Source of the DNA: Chloroflexota bacterium
GTDB lineage: Bacteria > Chloroflexota > Anaerolineae > Promineifilales > Promineifilaceae
Assembly (NCBI GenBank): GCA_024277135.1
Contig: JAJRVV010000179.1
Coordinates: 1-47,794 of the forward strand
DNA: 47,794 nt
Reading direction: 5' to 3'
Shown here in pieces: positions 31,346-40,730 of this stretch. The position numbers and the translations under genes are program-made. The first letter of the stretch is position 1, and each line of letters begins with the position of its first letter. Under the pieces are notes generated by a model. The model worked only from the letters and a program-made list of their open reading frames with translations. It was not told the origin of the DNA and did no database searches.

Positions 31346-32416
31346 CTCCATCATCCCTTTCGTCAAGCCATCCAAAAAATCCCCATCCAGGCGGACGATA
31401 AATTCGGCCAGCAGACGGCCGACTCGTTCCACATCTTTGGTATCCACCGATTCCACCATGGTGTGCATGTAGCGCAGGGGGATGCCCACCAAGCCGGTGG
31501 GGATGCCGTCGCGGGCGATTTGCAAGCCATAGGCGTCGGTGCCGGAGTACATGGCGTGGGTAGCGACGCTGGTTTTTAATTCGATGGCCTGCGCCGCATC
31601 TCTCAGCCCCTTGAGCATACCGGGATGGACGTTTGGCCCCAAATCCAACACCGGCCCGCCGCCCAACTCAAAGCTGTTTTCATCATTCGCGCCCGGCCCT
31701 TTGCCAAACGTCACATCAATGGCCACGGCAGCATCCGGCCGTTGGGTGAAGGCGCTGGTAATGGCCCCCAACAAGCGCGTCTCTTCCTGCGAGGTGGCGA
31801 TGGCGACCACGTCCCACTCATGTGTGCGCTTTTGCAGATGTTCCAGACAAACGGTAACGGCCGCCACCGACGCCCGGTTATCCAACGATTTGCCCGCCAC
31901 CCGTTTGCCTTGCAATTTGCGCAACGGCTGGCGGAAAGTGACAAAATCACCAATGGACACCAATTCTTGCACTTTGTCAGCGGGCAAGCCCACATCAACT
32001 GCCAAATCCTCGTAAGTGAATGGCTTATCTTTCCGTTCCGGCGGCAGCATGGAGCCGGGTAGACTGCCGATGACCCCTTTCAGGTCACGGCGGCCGTGTA
32101 CTGCCACCAACTGCCCATACAAATGGCGAATATCCACGCCGCCGACGCTGGTCACGCGCAAAAAACCATACCCATCATGCGCCAACACGCGCGTCACCAT
32201 CAAGCCGATCTCATCCATGTGCGCCGCCAACAACAGCCGGCGGCGGGGTTCCGCCCCCTGCCCCCGCTTGACGGCGATCAAACTGCCCACCCGATCTACG
32301 GTCAGGTCATCCACATACGGCCGCCACATCTCTTGAATCACGGCCGCGATTTCATTTTCATAACCGGACGGGCCGGGCGTTTCCACTAAATTTCGGAGCA
32401 ACTTAAACGTATTCAT
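31340..32416 (-). CDS. M42-family aminopeptidase (third of three)
   Basis: A 358-residue paralogue. Motifs: LLAAHMDEIGLMV, KSLDNRASVAAV, ATSQEETRLLGA (Glu pair), AIDVTFGKG and RYMHTMVES. The metal ligands are conserved, so it should be active. It is the first peptidase gene in the series, 10 bp downstream of the Thr/Pro-rich membrane gene, so all four may share one transcript. Three different M42 paralogues side by side suggest mixed complexes or a stepwise peptide-degrading system. Confidence 0.93.
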   Translation of the reverse strand: MNTFKLLRNLVETPGPSGYENEIAAVIQEMWRPYVDDLTVDRVGSLIAVKRGQGAEPRRRLLLAAHMDEIGLMVTRVLAHDGYGFLRVTSVGGVDIRHLYGQLVAVHGRRDLKGVIGSLPGSMLPPERKDKPFTYEDLAVDVGLPADKVQELVSIGDFVTFRQPLRKLQGKRVAGKSLDNRASVAAVTVCLEHLQKRTHEWDVVAIATSQEETRLLGAITSAFTQRPDAAVAIDVTFGKGPGANDENSFELGGGPVLDLGPNVHPGMLKGLRDAAQAIELKTSVATHAMYSGTDAYGLQIARDGIPTGLVGIPLRYMHTMVESVDTKDVERVGRLLAEFIVRLDGDFLDGLTKGMMEK

Positions 32417-32426
32417 ACCAGGTATC

Positions 32427-33092
32427 CTATGGTGTCGGTGTGTTGGTGCTGGTGGGCGGCAGCGGCGTATCCGTCGCCGCCGCCGTTGTCGCGGTCGGGG
32501 AGGGGGGAAGCGGTGTGGCTGTATCCGTCGCGGCCGGCGCTGGCGTAGCGGTGAAGGTAGCGGTCGCCGCCGCCTGGGTCGCCGTCGGCGTGGCTGTGGG
32601 CGTAGCCGATGGCGCGGCCCCGGTGGGCGTGGCTGTCAGAGTCGGTGTCGTGGTGGTTCCTGTGGCGGCGGCTGTGCCGGTAGCAGTTGGTGTTCCGGTG
32701 GCGGTGGCGGTGATGGTTCCGGTGGGCGTCATCGTCGGCGTGCCCGTCTCCGTGGGCGTCGGCGTGGGGGTGAAGGTGCTGGTGGCGGTGGGCGGCACCC
32801 GGGTGGGGGGCACAAATTGGCCGGGCGTGGCCGGCAGGGTGGCGGTGGCCGGGCCGGGTGTGAAGGTGGCGAAGGGGGTGATGGCGGGCACGGCCGTTAA
32901 CTCTTCAGGCGGCGCATCTGGCGGGGAGGTGCTGGTCGGCGTGGGCGACAGCACAAAAGGGAGCGTGGGCGGCAGCGCCTGGATGCCTCCCCTGGGAGCG
33001 CGCACCAGAGCAAATACTCCAACGCAATAGAAAGGAATTGTCAGCAAAATAATTCCAATGAGAACGGCGTACGTTCGACGGCGAGAATCCAT
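32427..33092 (-). CDS. Thr/Pro-rich membrane-anchored protein
   Basis: A 221-residue protein. A membrane helix lies at about residues 8-30 (YAVLIGIILLTIPFYCVGVF). The rest is extracytoplasmic and consists almost wholly of Thr, Pro, Ala and Ser with TPTPT-like units; there is no folded domain. Such tails are likely O-glycosylated or wall-spanning. The same TPTPT style occurs in the two DUF4349 proteins. A TATAAA at 33116-33111 on the minus strand is a possible -10. Function unknown. Confidence 0.72.
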   Translation of the reverse strand: MDSRRRTYAVLIGIILLTIPFYCVGVFALVRAPRGGIQALPPTLPFVLSPTPTSTSPPDAPPEELTAVPAITPFATFTPGPATATLPATPGQFVPPTRVPPTATSTFTPTPTPTETGTPTMTPTGTITATATGTPTATGTAAATGTTTTPTLTATPTGAAPSATPTATPTATQAAATATFTATPAPAATDTATPLPPSPTATTAAATDTPLPPTSTNTPTP

Positions 33093-33413
33093 GCAAAAGG
33101 TCGCTTGTCATTTATAATCAACAGGAACAAGATTCCGAGGGGATGATAGTAGACTTTAAACTAAACGGCAAGAAAGCGGCAAGTCGTGACTCATTGCCCT
33201 GACCAGCAGGCCATGCTATAATGATTTTCATATTTATGGTAAAGTTGGGGCTGGAATTCAGGAGTATCGAAGCCGCCACTAAGGAATCGTCCACAGCTAG
33301 TTTTTCAAATCAGGCGGACGGTTTCGTGAGCAATAGCCGTTTTTCCGTTAAAAATATAGAAAGTTGAAAACGGACATTGCCTAACCCCATCGCCTCATGG
33401 TTAAAGGATGATT
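33093..33413. other. Intergenic region holding a kinase promoter and a long leader
   Basis: About 320 bp between the divergent Thr/Pro-rich gene and the large sensor kinase. It holds the promoter at 33194-33222 and then about 185 bp of leader with no open frame. I looked for tRNA and riboswitch shapes and found none I can support, but a structured 5' leader is possible. Confidence 0.55.
33194..33222 (+). promoter_or_regulatory. Promoter (TTGCCC, 17 bp, TATAAT) for the sensor kinase
   Basis: TTGCCC at 33194-33199 and TATAAT at 33217-33222 are separated by exactly 17 bp. The transcription start would be near 33229, leaving a 185-nt leader before the ATG at 33414. Confidence 0.6.
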
Positions 33414-36400
33414 ATGCCTTTTGAGCTTTGGGGGGTATCAGGCTCTTTCGGACTAACAACACCGGGCCGCCCCCTTCACATTTTGCTCCTTTTGCTTTAT
33501 GCGGCGGTTTTGGCTGCCAGTTTTTACCGGAATTGGGCCAAAATCAGACGGCTGTCGCCGTGGCAGTGGGGCGTTGTTTTAGGACTGGGCGCGGCCGCTT
33601 TCCTCCTCAGCCAGCTTTTCCCTCTCCGTCTCCCCTTCGCCAGTCCGTTAACGGCCGAACCCACCGCTCTCATCTTTTTCGCCGCCGCGCCCATCGTGGT
33701 CGCCGGATTTATGCTGCCGCCGGCGGCCGTTTTACTGGTAGGGCTGGCCGCTGGTCTGGGCCGGGCCTGGGGGCAGACCCATCTTTGGTTTGATCTGTTT
33801 CATCTGGGGCTGGCGGGCTGGATGACGGCCGTCTGCTTGCAGCAAGCGTACCAGGGCCGGTTTTTCCGCTGGCTGCGCCATCCCCTCCTGGCCGGCGCCG
33901 CCGGATTTGCCGCCGTCTTGCCCTTGATCGGCTTGTCGGCATTGGTCAGCGGGCCGGCCGGGCGCGGGTTGGCGGCTAACGTGGACGTGGCGTTGACGGA
34001 AACGGCCGCGCAGCTGCTGCCGCTGCTGGTGCAAGGCTTGATCGGCGGCGGCATCGCCGCCCTGATTTTGCGCGGACTGCCCCATTTGCGCCCCAGCCCG
34101 GTTTTGGTTCCGCCCCCTTACGCTTACAGCCTGCGCCGACAACTATTGAGCCGGGTGGCGCTGTTTGGCGTTTTACTGGTGGCGGTGTTGGTGACGGCCG
34201 TCTTCCTGCTCACCACCTGGGCCGCCACCACCCTGGTCGCCAACCAGATGGCGTACAACGCCGAAGTCGTCGCCGCCGAAGCGCCCCAGTTCCAAAACCA
34301 TTTGCGCAACCTGCTGGCCCAGGCAGATGCAGAGACGCTGCTCAGCCAAAACAGCGAAGTCAGCAAAGAGTCGTTGGGGCAGATGTTCCGCGCCGACCCG
34401 TTTTACCGGCGCATTTTGCTGGTGAATCCCGACCAATCCATCCGCGCCATTTTCCCGGAAGACGCCGCCGAAATCACCCTGTCCACCAGTGAAAAGGAGG
34501 CGGTCGCCGCCGCCCTTTCCAGCGGCAGCGCCAGCGGCAGCGCCGCCGAAACGGGCGAAGCGGATGCGGTGGTCAGTTTTGTGGTTCCGGTGGCGGATGA
34601 GACGGGCGCGCCCACGGCCGTGCTGGTGGGCCGGGTGGCCGAGTTGTCGCTGCGAAATTTAATCATCGGGCTGCAAGGAACGGCCGGGGAAGGGGTCGGC
34701 TTCATCGTGGACGAAAACAACAAGATCATCGCCCACACCGACAGCGGGCAGTTGTTGGCGGATTGGCCGGTTCCGGACGCCGCGCCAGGAAAGGTGTTCC
34801 ATCTCCGCGACGCCGCTGCCGGCCGGCATGATCTGGTGTACACCCTGACCACCGCCGACCTCCCCTGGACGATTGTGACGGCCGTGCCTTACACCATCGT
34901 CCTCAACCAGGTGGGGTTGATTGGCGGGCCGTTGGCGTTGCTGCTCATCGTGGTGACAACGCTGCTTTACGGCAACCTGGCTTATTTCGGGCAGGAAACT
35001 ACCCGCCCCATCACCGAATTGGTGGCAGCGGCCAGAACGATTGCGGCGGGCGGCCGTTGGCAGCCATCGCCACAGGCGGAACGGCATGACGAAGTGGGTC
35101 AGCTTCACCGCGCCTTCAACCAGATGCACCAATCCCGCCAGAAAAAACTGCACGAGCTTTCCCTGCTGCTGGATGTGAGCAACGATGTTTCCCACCATTT
35201 GGAAATCAATCAGGGGATGCCCGCCATCCTGCGCGGGGCGCTGCGGGGTACCGGGGCCAGCGGGGCGCGGGCGGTGGTGCTTAACCCCATCGGCAGCTAC
35301 CCGCTCGTCTTTGGCGAAGGGCCGGCGGCCAACAGCATGGCCGTCCTGGATCGGGCCATCATGACCCGCCTGCGCGCCGGGTCGGAACTGGCGCTAGACT
35401 CGCCCGCCGAAATCAAGGAAACATTGTCGCCGGGGCTGGAGCCGCCGGTGCTGGCGGTGGTCGCCATCCCCCTGCGTTCACAGGAACGGTTTATGGGGGT
35501 GATTTGGCTGGGCTACCGGCAGGCGCACAGTTTTGATCCCGCCGCCGGAGATTTGCTCAAGGCGCTGGCTGGGCAGGCGACGGTGCTGGTGGAAAACGCC
35601 CGCCTCTTTTCGCTGGCGGAAGGGGGGCGGCGGCGGTTGGCGGCGGTGCTGGCCAGCGCCACCAACGCCGTCATCGTCACCGACCAGACGGATCGGATCA
35701 TGCTGGTGAATCCGGCTATGGCCCAGATTTTCGGCCTGTCGCCCACGGAGGTGGTCAACCGGCCGGCGCGCGATGTGTTTGATTCGGAGGAGATGGTGGC
35801 GGCGATCACGGGGCCGGAAGCCCGCACCCGCAACCAGGAAGTGCCGACGCCGGACGGCAAGACGTTTTATGCCAACGTCTCCATCATCCGCAACCATGAC
35901 GGCGTGATTTTGGGCCGGGTGGCGGTGCTGCACGACATCACCACCCTGAAAGAGATTGACGCCATGAAGTCGGACTTTGTGCAGACGGTGTCGCACGATT
36001 TGCGCAGCCCGCTGACCTACATGCGCGGCTACGTGACGATGCTGCCCATGGTGGGCGGTTTTAATGAGAAACAGCAAGTTTATTCGGACAAAATTCTGGC
36101 GGGCATTGACCATATGTCGCAATTGGTGGAGGATTTGCTGGATTTGGGCCGGATCGAGGCGGGGGTGACGCTGCATCAGGAATCGTTTGCCGTCAAATCA
36201 TTCCTGGCGGATATCGCCGAACTTCATTGGTCGCACGCGCACATGGCCGGGGTGAAGTTGGCTGTGAAAGTGGAGCCGGAGGGGTTGACGGCCGTGGCCG
36301 ACATCGCCTTATTGCGCCAGGCGGTGACCAATTTAGTGATGAATGGGATCAAGTATGCCCCCCAGAGCGGCGACATGCAGTTGTTGGCGCGGCAGGCGGA

Positions 36401-36662
36401 CGGCAAGGTCATCATCAGCGTGCGCGACCGGGGGCCGGGGATTCCGCCGCAAGAACAGTTGCGTTTGTTTGAGAAGTTCTACCGGGTGAAGGCGCGGGGC
36501 AGCGAGAAGATCAAAGGTTCCGGGCTGGGGCTGGCGATTGTGCGCTCAATTGCAGAGCGGCACGGCGGCTCCGCCTGGTGCCAAAGTGAGCAGGGCAAAG
36601 GCAGCACCTTCTCCATCGCCATCCCGCTCACTCCCGGCGCGAGCGGACAAACCGGCCAGTAA
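33414..36662 (+). CDS. Membrane sensor histidine kinase with MASE-like, Cache, HAMP, GAF and PAS domains
   Basis: About 1082 residues. Several N-terminal membrane helices (to about residue 230) are followed by another (FGVLLVAVLVTAVFLLTTWA), an outside Cache-like sensor (about 275-500; FIVDENNKIIAHTDSG, DLPWTIVTAVPYTIV), a further helix (GPLALLLIVVTTLLYG), HAMP (RPITELVAAARTIAAGG), GAF (about 580-735), PAS (about 745-855), HisKA with H861 in VQTVSHDLRSPLTYM, and HATPase with LVMNGIKYAP, RDRGPGIPP and GSGLGLAIV. It would sense a small molecule outside the cell. No receiver gene is adjacent, so its partner is unknown. The ATG at 33414 has AAAGGA (33403-33408) six bases upstream. Confidence 0.92.
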   Translation: MPFELWGVSGSFGLTTPGRPLHILLLLLYAAVLAASFYRNWAKIRRLSPWQWGVVLGLGAAAFLLSQLFPLRLPFASPLTAEPTALIFFAAAPIVVAGFMLPPAAVLLVGLAAGLGRAWGQTHLWFDLFHLGLAGWMTAVCLQQAYQGRFFRWLRHPLLAGAAGFAAVLPLIGLSALVSGPAGRGLAANVDVALTETAAQLLPLLVQGLIGGGIAALILRGLPHLRPSPVLVPPPYAYSLRRQLLSRVALFGVLLVAVLVTAVFLLTTWAATTLVANQMAYNAEVVAAEAPQFQNHLRNLLAQADAETLLSQNSEVSKESLGQMFRADPFYRRILLVNPDQSIRAIFPEDAAEITLSTSEKEAVAAALSSGSASGSAAETGEADAVVSFVVPVADETGAPTAVLVGRVAELSLRNLIIGLQGTAGEGVGFIVDENNKIIAHTDSGQLLADWPVPDAAPGKVFHLRDAAAGRHDLVYTLTTADLPWTIVTAVPYTIVLNQVGLIGGPLALLLIVVTTLLYGNLAYFGQETTRPITELVAAARTIAAGGRWQPSPQAERHDEVGQLHRAFNQMHQSRQKKLHELSLLLDVSNDVSHHLEINQGMPAILRGALRGTGASGARAVVLNPIGSYPLVFGEGPAANSMAVLDRAIMTRLRAGSELALDSPAEIKETLSPGLEPPVLAVVAIPLRSQERFMGVIWLGYRQAHSFDPAAGDLLKALAGQATVLVENARLFSLAEGGRRRLAAVLASATNAVIVTDQTDRIMLVNPAMAQIFGLSPTEVVNRPARDVFDSEEMVAAITGPEARTRNQEVPTPDGKTFYANVSIIRNHDGVILGRVAVLHDITTLKEIDAMKSDFVQTVSHDLRSPLTYMRGYVTMLPMVGGFNEKQQVYSDKILAGIDHMSQLVEDLLDLGRIEAGVTLHQESFAVKSFLADIAELHWSHAHMAGVKLAVKVEPEGLTAVADIALLRQAVTNLVMNGIKYAPQSGDMQLLARQADGKVIISVRDRGPGIPPQEQLRLFEKFYRVKARGSEKIKGSGLGLAIVRSIAERHGGSAWCQSEQGKGSTFSIAIPLTPGASGQTGQ

Positions 36663-36979
36663 CTCTACCGCTTCCAAAATAATCTCGTCTGCGAGGCAAT
36701 TACTCGGGTGACATTCGTTGAAAAATGTTAGATGGCTTGGCAGTTTCATTCGTCAATTTGGTAAAGACGTATTTTTGCCAATCGTATTAAGGATATAATT
36801 TCCAGAAAATATTTCTAGCACTCAGTCACATTTCAAATGATGGGTAAATTCTCACAAAAAATATCCATCAAATTACGCTTGATTGAATACTAGAGTTATT
36901 TGTCGGATAGTAAAAAGCCAGTATCATCATTGACCGCACCCCAAAACCCACAAATTCAAGAGAAAGGAACAGCTACCCC
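36663..36979. other. AT-rich intergenic region before the DUF1330 gene
   Basis: About 317 bp that are clearly AT-richer than the flanking genes. A TATAAT lies at 36794-36799, with TTGCCA at 36775-36780 but only 13 bp between them. If this promoter is used, the leader is about 175 nt. No open frame, RNA gene or heptamer array is seen, and no ACGGCCGT site. Confidence 0.5.
36794..36799 (+). promoter_or_regulatory. Putative -10 element (TATAAT)
   Basis: A perfect TATAAT in an AT-rich spacer. The -35 is not clear (TTGCCA is too close). It would serve the DUF1330 and oxidoreductase genes. Confidence 0.35.
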
Positions 36980-37393
36980 ATGAAATCAATTCACCCCAAT
37001 CCGGAAAAGTTACAGGCATTCCTGGCCGACATGACCGACGATACGTCCCTTATAATGCTCAATCTCCTGAAATACCGCGACCAGGCCGCCTATCCTGACG
37101 ACTTCGACGCCGAACCTTATTCAGGAGAGCAAGCCTATCAAACCTACAGTGCCGCCGCCGGTAAACACGTCGCTGCCGTAGGCGGCCGTCTGCTGTGGAT
37201 GGGCGCGGTGCAGGCCAGCCTGATCGCGCCGGAAGGCGAAGAATGGGATGCCGCGATGCTGGTGCAATACCCATCAAAGCGGGCCTTTTGGCAGATGATT
37301 TCTGCGCCGGAGTACCAGAAACTCACCGTCCACCGCACGGCCGCGCTGGAGGATTCCCGCCTGATCGTCACCGTAGGCCAGATGGACGGGTGA
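36980..37393 (+). CDS. DUF1330 protein
   Basis: A 137-residue protein with the DUF1330 dimeric ferredoxin-like fold: IMLNLLKYRDQAAYP, AYQTYSAAAGKHVAAVGGRLLW, AMLVQYPSKRAFWQMISAPEYQKL and HRTAALEDSRLIV. The pattern 'lv.yPs...f......peYq' with the following HR is diagnostic. Family function is unknown; some members bind small molecules. AAAGGAACAG precedes the ATG at 36980. Its stop is 5 bp before the ATG of the molybdopterin oxidoreductase gene, so the two form an operon. Confidence 0.85.
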   Translation: MKSIHPNPEKLQAFLADMTDDTSLIMLNLLKYRDQAAYPDDFDAEPYSGEQAYQTYSAAAGKHVAAVGGRLLWMGAVQASLIAPEGEEWDAAMLVQYPSKRAFWQMISAPEYQKLTVHRTAALEDSRLIVTVGQMDG

Positions 37394-37398
37394 GTTCC

Positions 37399-39519
37399 AT
37401 GACCTCGACCGCCGCATCAACCCACTATCACGCTTGTATGCTCTGCGAAGCCATCTGCGGCCTCGCCATTGAGGTGGAAGACGGCCGTATCCGCTCCATT
37501 CGCGGCGACGAGCAAGACCCATTGAGCCAGGGACACATCTGCCCCAAAGGCGTCGCCCTGCAAGACCTGCACACAGACCCCGACCGCCTGCGCCAGCCGG
37601 TGCGGCGCGCGGCCGTCGGCTGGGAAGCGATCAGTTGGGACGAGGCGTTGGACGAAACTGCCGCCGCCATCGCCCGCATCCGCGACGCGCGCGGCAAAGA
37701 CGCCATCGGCCTCTACCTGGGCAACCCGGCTGCCCACCAAATCGGCGTCGCCCTCCAGCTTTCCCGCCTGCGCCGGACGTTAAGAACCGGCAACGCCTAC
37801 TCGGCCACCTCCATTGATCAACTGCCCCATCACATGTCCTCCATCTTTATGTTCGGCCACGGACTGATGTTCCCCATCCCCGACATTGACCGCACCGACC
37901 ATTTTCTGATCATCGGCGGCAATCCGGCAGCCTCCAACGGCAGCATTATGACCGCGCCGGGCATGAAGCGGCGCATGAAAGCGGCGCAAAAACGGGGCGG
38001 CAAAATTGTTGTAGTGGATCCCCGGTACACGGAAACGGCCAAACTGGCCGACGCACACCATTTCATCCGTCCCGGAACGGACCCCTTGCTGCTGTTGGGG
38101 CTGCTGCACACCCTTTTCGACGAGGGGCTGACTGCGCCGGGACGGCTGGCGGACTTCAGCAAAGGATGGGCGGAGATTGAAGCGCTGGCCGCCGCCTATC
38201 CGCCGGAGCGGACAGCCCCGCCTACGGGCATGAGTGCGGCCGCCATGCGCCAGATGGCGCGTGAGTTTGCCGCCGCCGAGTCTGCTGTCTGTTACGGCCG
38301 TATCGGCCCATGCCAACAAACGCTGGGCAGCGTTAACTCCTGGCTGATCAACCTCATCAACATCGTCAGCGGCAACTGCGACCGTCCCGGCGGCGCCATG
38401 TTCACCCAACCGGCCATTGACCTGTTGCAAACGTCCAGCCCCGGACGGTATGGGCGCTGGCGCAGCCGGGTGCGCGGCCTGCCCGAAGTCCGCTCCGAGC
38501 TGCCCGTAGCCGCGCTGGCCGAGGAAATTCTGACCGAGGGCGAGGGACAAATCAAGGCCATGATGCTGATCGCCGGTAATCCGGTACTCTCCACGCCCGC
38601 CGGCCGCCGGTTGGACGAGGCGTTCAGCCAGTTGGAATTCATGGTCGCCATTGATTTCTACATCAACGAATCCACCCGCCACGCCCACATCATCCTGCCG
38701 CCCACAGGCGGGCTGGAACACAGCAATTACGACCTGATCTTCCACGCCTTCGCCGCGCGCAACACCGCCCGTTATTCCACCGCTCTCTTTGAACCTGCGC
38801 TGGGAGCCTTGGGCGATTACGAGATTCTGGACGGCTTGTTAAAGCGGCTGGAAGGGGACGCCGCTCGCCCCCAGCCCGGCCTGGAACCGACGCTGGATTA
38901 TCTGCTACGCACAGGGCCATATGGAAAGGAGGGTATGAGCCTGGAGAGGCTCAAGCAGTCGCCGCATGGCGTGGATTTGGGGCCGCTTCAACCCTGCCTG
39001 CCGGAACGCCTTTTCACGACCGACAAACAGATCGATCTGGCTCCGGAAATTTTTATGGGGGCGGTTGCGGCCGTCAACGAGTTATTGGACGCAGAGAAAC
39101 CGGCGGCAGATGGCTTCGATCTGACCTTGATCGGGCGACGCCATCTGCGCAGCAACAACACCTGGATGCACAACAGCCCCCGGCTGGTCAAGGGCGCCAA
39201 CCGCTGCACCGCCCTCATTCACCCGGATGATGCGGCGGCGCGTGGGCTGACGAATGAGGAAACGGCCGTCGTCTCCTCGCGGGTCGGTTCCATTGAAATT
39301 GAGATAGAAATTTCGGATGAGGTGATGCCGGGCGTCATCAGCATCCCACATGGCTGGGGACATGATCGAGAGGGGGTCGAGCTGACGGTGGCCCGCCAAC
39401 ACGCGGGGGTCAGCGTCAACGACATCACCGACCCGGCGTTGGTCGAATCCATCAGCGGCCAGGCGGCGGTAAACGGGATGCGGGTGAAGGTCGAACGCAT
39501 GCAGGCAAATGGGTCCTAA
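37399..39519 (+). CDS. Molybdopterin-dependent oxidoreductase (BisC/formate dehydrogenase-like)
   Basis: A 706-residue protein. It has an N-terminal [4Fe-4S] site with C13, C16, C20 and C48 (HACMLCEAICG and HICPKG), followed by the molybdopterin-binding regions (FLIIGGNPAASNGS, KIVVVDPRYTETA, MLIAGNPVLSTP) and a C-terminal dinucleotide-binding domain (NTWMHNSPRLVKG, GVISIPHGWGHDREG). No Tat signal is seen, so it is cytoplasmic. Its substrate is unknown; the family covers formate dehydrogenases and BisC/TorA-type reductases. I saw no in-frame TGA at the FDH Sec position. No partner Fe-S or membrane subunit gene is adjacent. Confidence 0.9.
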   Translation: MTSTAASTHYHACMLCEAICGLAIEVEDGRIRSIRGDEQDPLSQGHICPKGVALQDLHTDPDRLRQPVRRAAVGWEAISWDEALDETAAAIARIRDARGKDAIGLYLGNPAAHQIGVALQLSRLRRTLRTGNAYSATSIDQLPHHMSSIFMFGHGLMFPIPDIDRTDHFLIIGGNPAASNGSIMTAPGMKRRMKAAQKRGGKIVVVDPRYTETAKLADAHHFIRPGTDPLLLLGLLHTLFDEGLTAPGRLADFSKGWAEIEALAAAYPPERTAPPTGMSAAAMRQMAREFAAAESAVCYGRIGPCQQTLGSVNSWLINLINIVSGNCDRPGGAMFTQPAIDLLQTSSPGRYGRWRSRVRGLPEVRSELPVAALAEEILTEGEGQIKAMMLIAGNPVLSTPAGRRLDEAFSQLEFMVAIDFYINESTRHAHIILPPTGGLEHSNYDLIFHAFAARNTARYSTALFEPALGALGDYEILDGLLKRLEGDAARPQPGLEPTLDYLLRTGPYGKEGMSLERLKQSPHGVDLGPLQPCLPERLFTTDKQIDLAPEIFMGAVAAVNELLDAEKPAADGFDLTLIGRRHLRSNNTWMHNSPRLVKGANRCTALIHPDDAAARGLTNEETAVVSSRVGSIEIEIEISDEVMPGVISIPHGWGHDREGVELTVARQHAGVSVNDITDPALVESISGQAAVNGMRVKVERMQANGS

Positions 39520-39546
39520 CGACTTCTGCCTTTGCGCCAGTTACGC

Positions 39547-39552
39547 TATAAT
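39547..39552 (+). promoter_or_regulatory. -10 element, likely leaderless glycosyltransferase transcript
   Basis: TATAAT is 8 bases before the ATG at 39561. A TTCTGC at 39524-39529 is at the right distance (17 bp) for a -35. No ribosome site lies upstream of the ATG. Confidence 0.55.
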
Positions 39553-39560
39553 CCCCATTC

Positions 39561-40730
39561 ATGCTCACTGTACAAACGAGCGGCCCACAGGGTGGCTTGA
39601 GCCGCCAGCGGATTGGCGTCAACGCCCATTTGCTGGCCGGGGAAGCCGGATACCGGCGGGCGGGCATTCACCAATACATCGCCCAATGCCTGCGCCACCT
39701 GTCCTGGGAAGAGGATGGGCCGGAAACCCTTATTTTCACTCATGACCAGGCTGAGTTTGTTGGCAGGCCGGGGCTGACGGCGCTGCCCAGCCGCTGGCCC
39801 ACCAATCGGCGTCTGGTGCGGATTGTCTGGGAACAACTGGCAGGGCCGGCAGCGGCCGTGCGCCACCATCTGGATTTGTGGCACAGCGCCGCTTTTGTCA
39901 TTCCGGCCTGGCTGCCCTGCCCGGCCGTCGTCACCGTGTATGATTTGAGCTTCATGTACTACCCGGCCGCTTTTCCGGCCGCGCAGCGCTGGTATCTGAC
40001 CAGCCAGACCCGCCGCTCTTGCCGCCGCGCCCGCCGGGTAGTCGCCATTTCGGAATCGGGACGGCAGGATGTCCACCACTTTTTTGGCGTGCCGCTGCAC
40101 AGGATTGACGTGGTCGTTCCCGGCGTGGAACCGGTTTACCGCCCGCTGCCGACGGAAGCGGCGACATCTTTTCGGAAAAAGGCGGGCCGGGAAAAGCCGT
40201 TTGTGCTGCATGTGGGCACGTTGCAGCCGCGCAAGAACATCCCGGTATTGCTTGCGGCTTTCGCCCAGGCCGATTTGCCGGATCATGATCTGGTGTTGGT
40301 GGGCGGCAAGGGGTGGCTGTTTGCTGACATTTTCCGGCAGGTGGAGCGGTTGGGGTTGACGGAGCGGGTGCATTTTACCGGCTATGTGCCGGATGATGAG
40401 CTGCCGCTCTGGTACAACGCCGCCGATTTATTTGTGTTTCCTTCGTTGTATGAAGGGTTTGGTTTGCCGGTGGTGGAGGCGATGGCGTGCGGCGCGCCGG
40501 TGGTGGCGGCCAACATCTCCTCTATCCCGGAGGCGGCCGGCGAGGCGGCGCTGTTGTTTGACCCGATGAATGCGGCGGAATTGGCGGAACGTATGACGGC
40601 CGTGCTTAACGATGCCGAACTATCCGCTACAATGCGGGCGCGAGGATTGCGTCAGGCGGCCCGTTTCTCCTGGGAACGGGCGGGTCGAGAATGGACGGCC
40701 GTGTACCGCCGGGCGCTGGAACAACCATGA
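39561..40730 (+). CDS. Glycosyltransferase family 4-type (GT1/GT-B)
   Basis: A 389-residue GT-B glycosyltransferase. Landmarks: [22 protein letters not shown] (N-terminal donor/acceptor loop), [51 protein letters not shown], and the donor-binding [20 protein letters not shown] with the EGFG and E of the EX7E motif. It likely adds a sugar to a lipid-linked glycan on the cytoplasmic side. It is translationally coupled (ATGA) to a polyprenyl glycosylphosphotransferase gene, so both act in one exopolysaccharide or capsule pathway. Confidence 0.92.
   Translation: MLTVQTSGPQGGLSRQRIGVNAHLLAGEAGYRRAGIHQYIAQCLRHLSWEEDGPETLIFTHDQAEFVGRPGLTALPSRWPTNRRLVRIVWEQLAGPAAAVRHHLDLWHSAAFVIPAWLPCPAVVTVYDLSFMYYPAAFPAAQRWYLTSQTRRSCRRARRVVAISESGRQDVHHFFGVPLHRIDVVVPGVEPVYRPLPTEAATSFRKKAGREKPFVLHVGTLQPRKNIPVLLAAFAQADLPDHDLVLVGGKGWLFADIFRQVERLGLTERVHFTGYVPDDELPLWYNAADLFVFPSLYEGFGLPVVEAMACGAPVVAANISSIPEAAGEAALLFDPMNAAELAERMTAVLNDAELSATMRARGLRQAARFSWERAGREWTAVYRRALEQP

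Noticed and set aside
32440..33030. Plus-strand Val/Gly-rich frame (196 codons)
   Set aside because: Antisense of the Thr/Pro repeats; the minus-strand reading has a proper membrane anchor.
37780..38745. 321-codon minus-strand frame inside the molybdopterin oxidoreductase gene
   Set aside because: Shadow of a real gene with no ribosome site or domain.
37399..39519. Selenocysteine in the molybdopterin oxidoreductase
   Set aside because: The reading frame has no in-frame TGA at the FDH Sec position; it is a normal gene.
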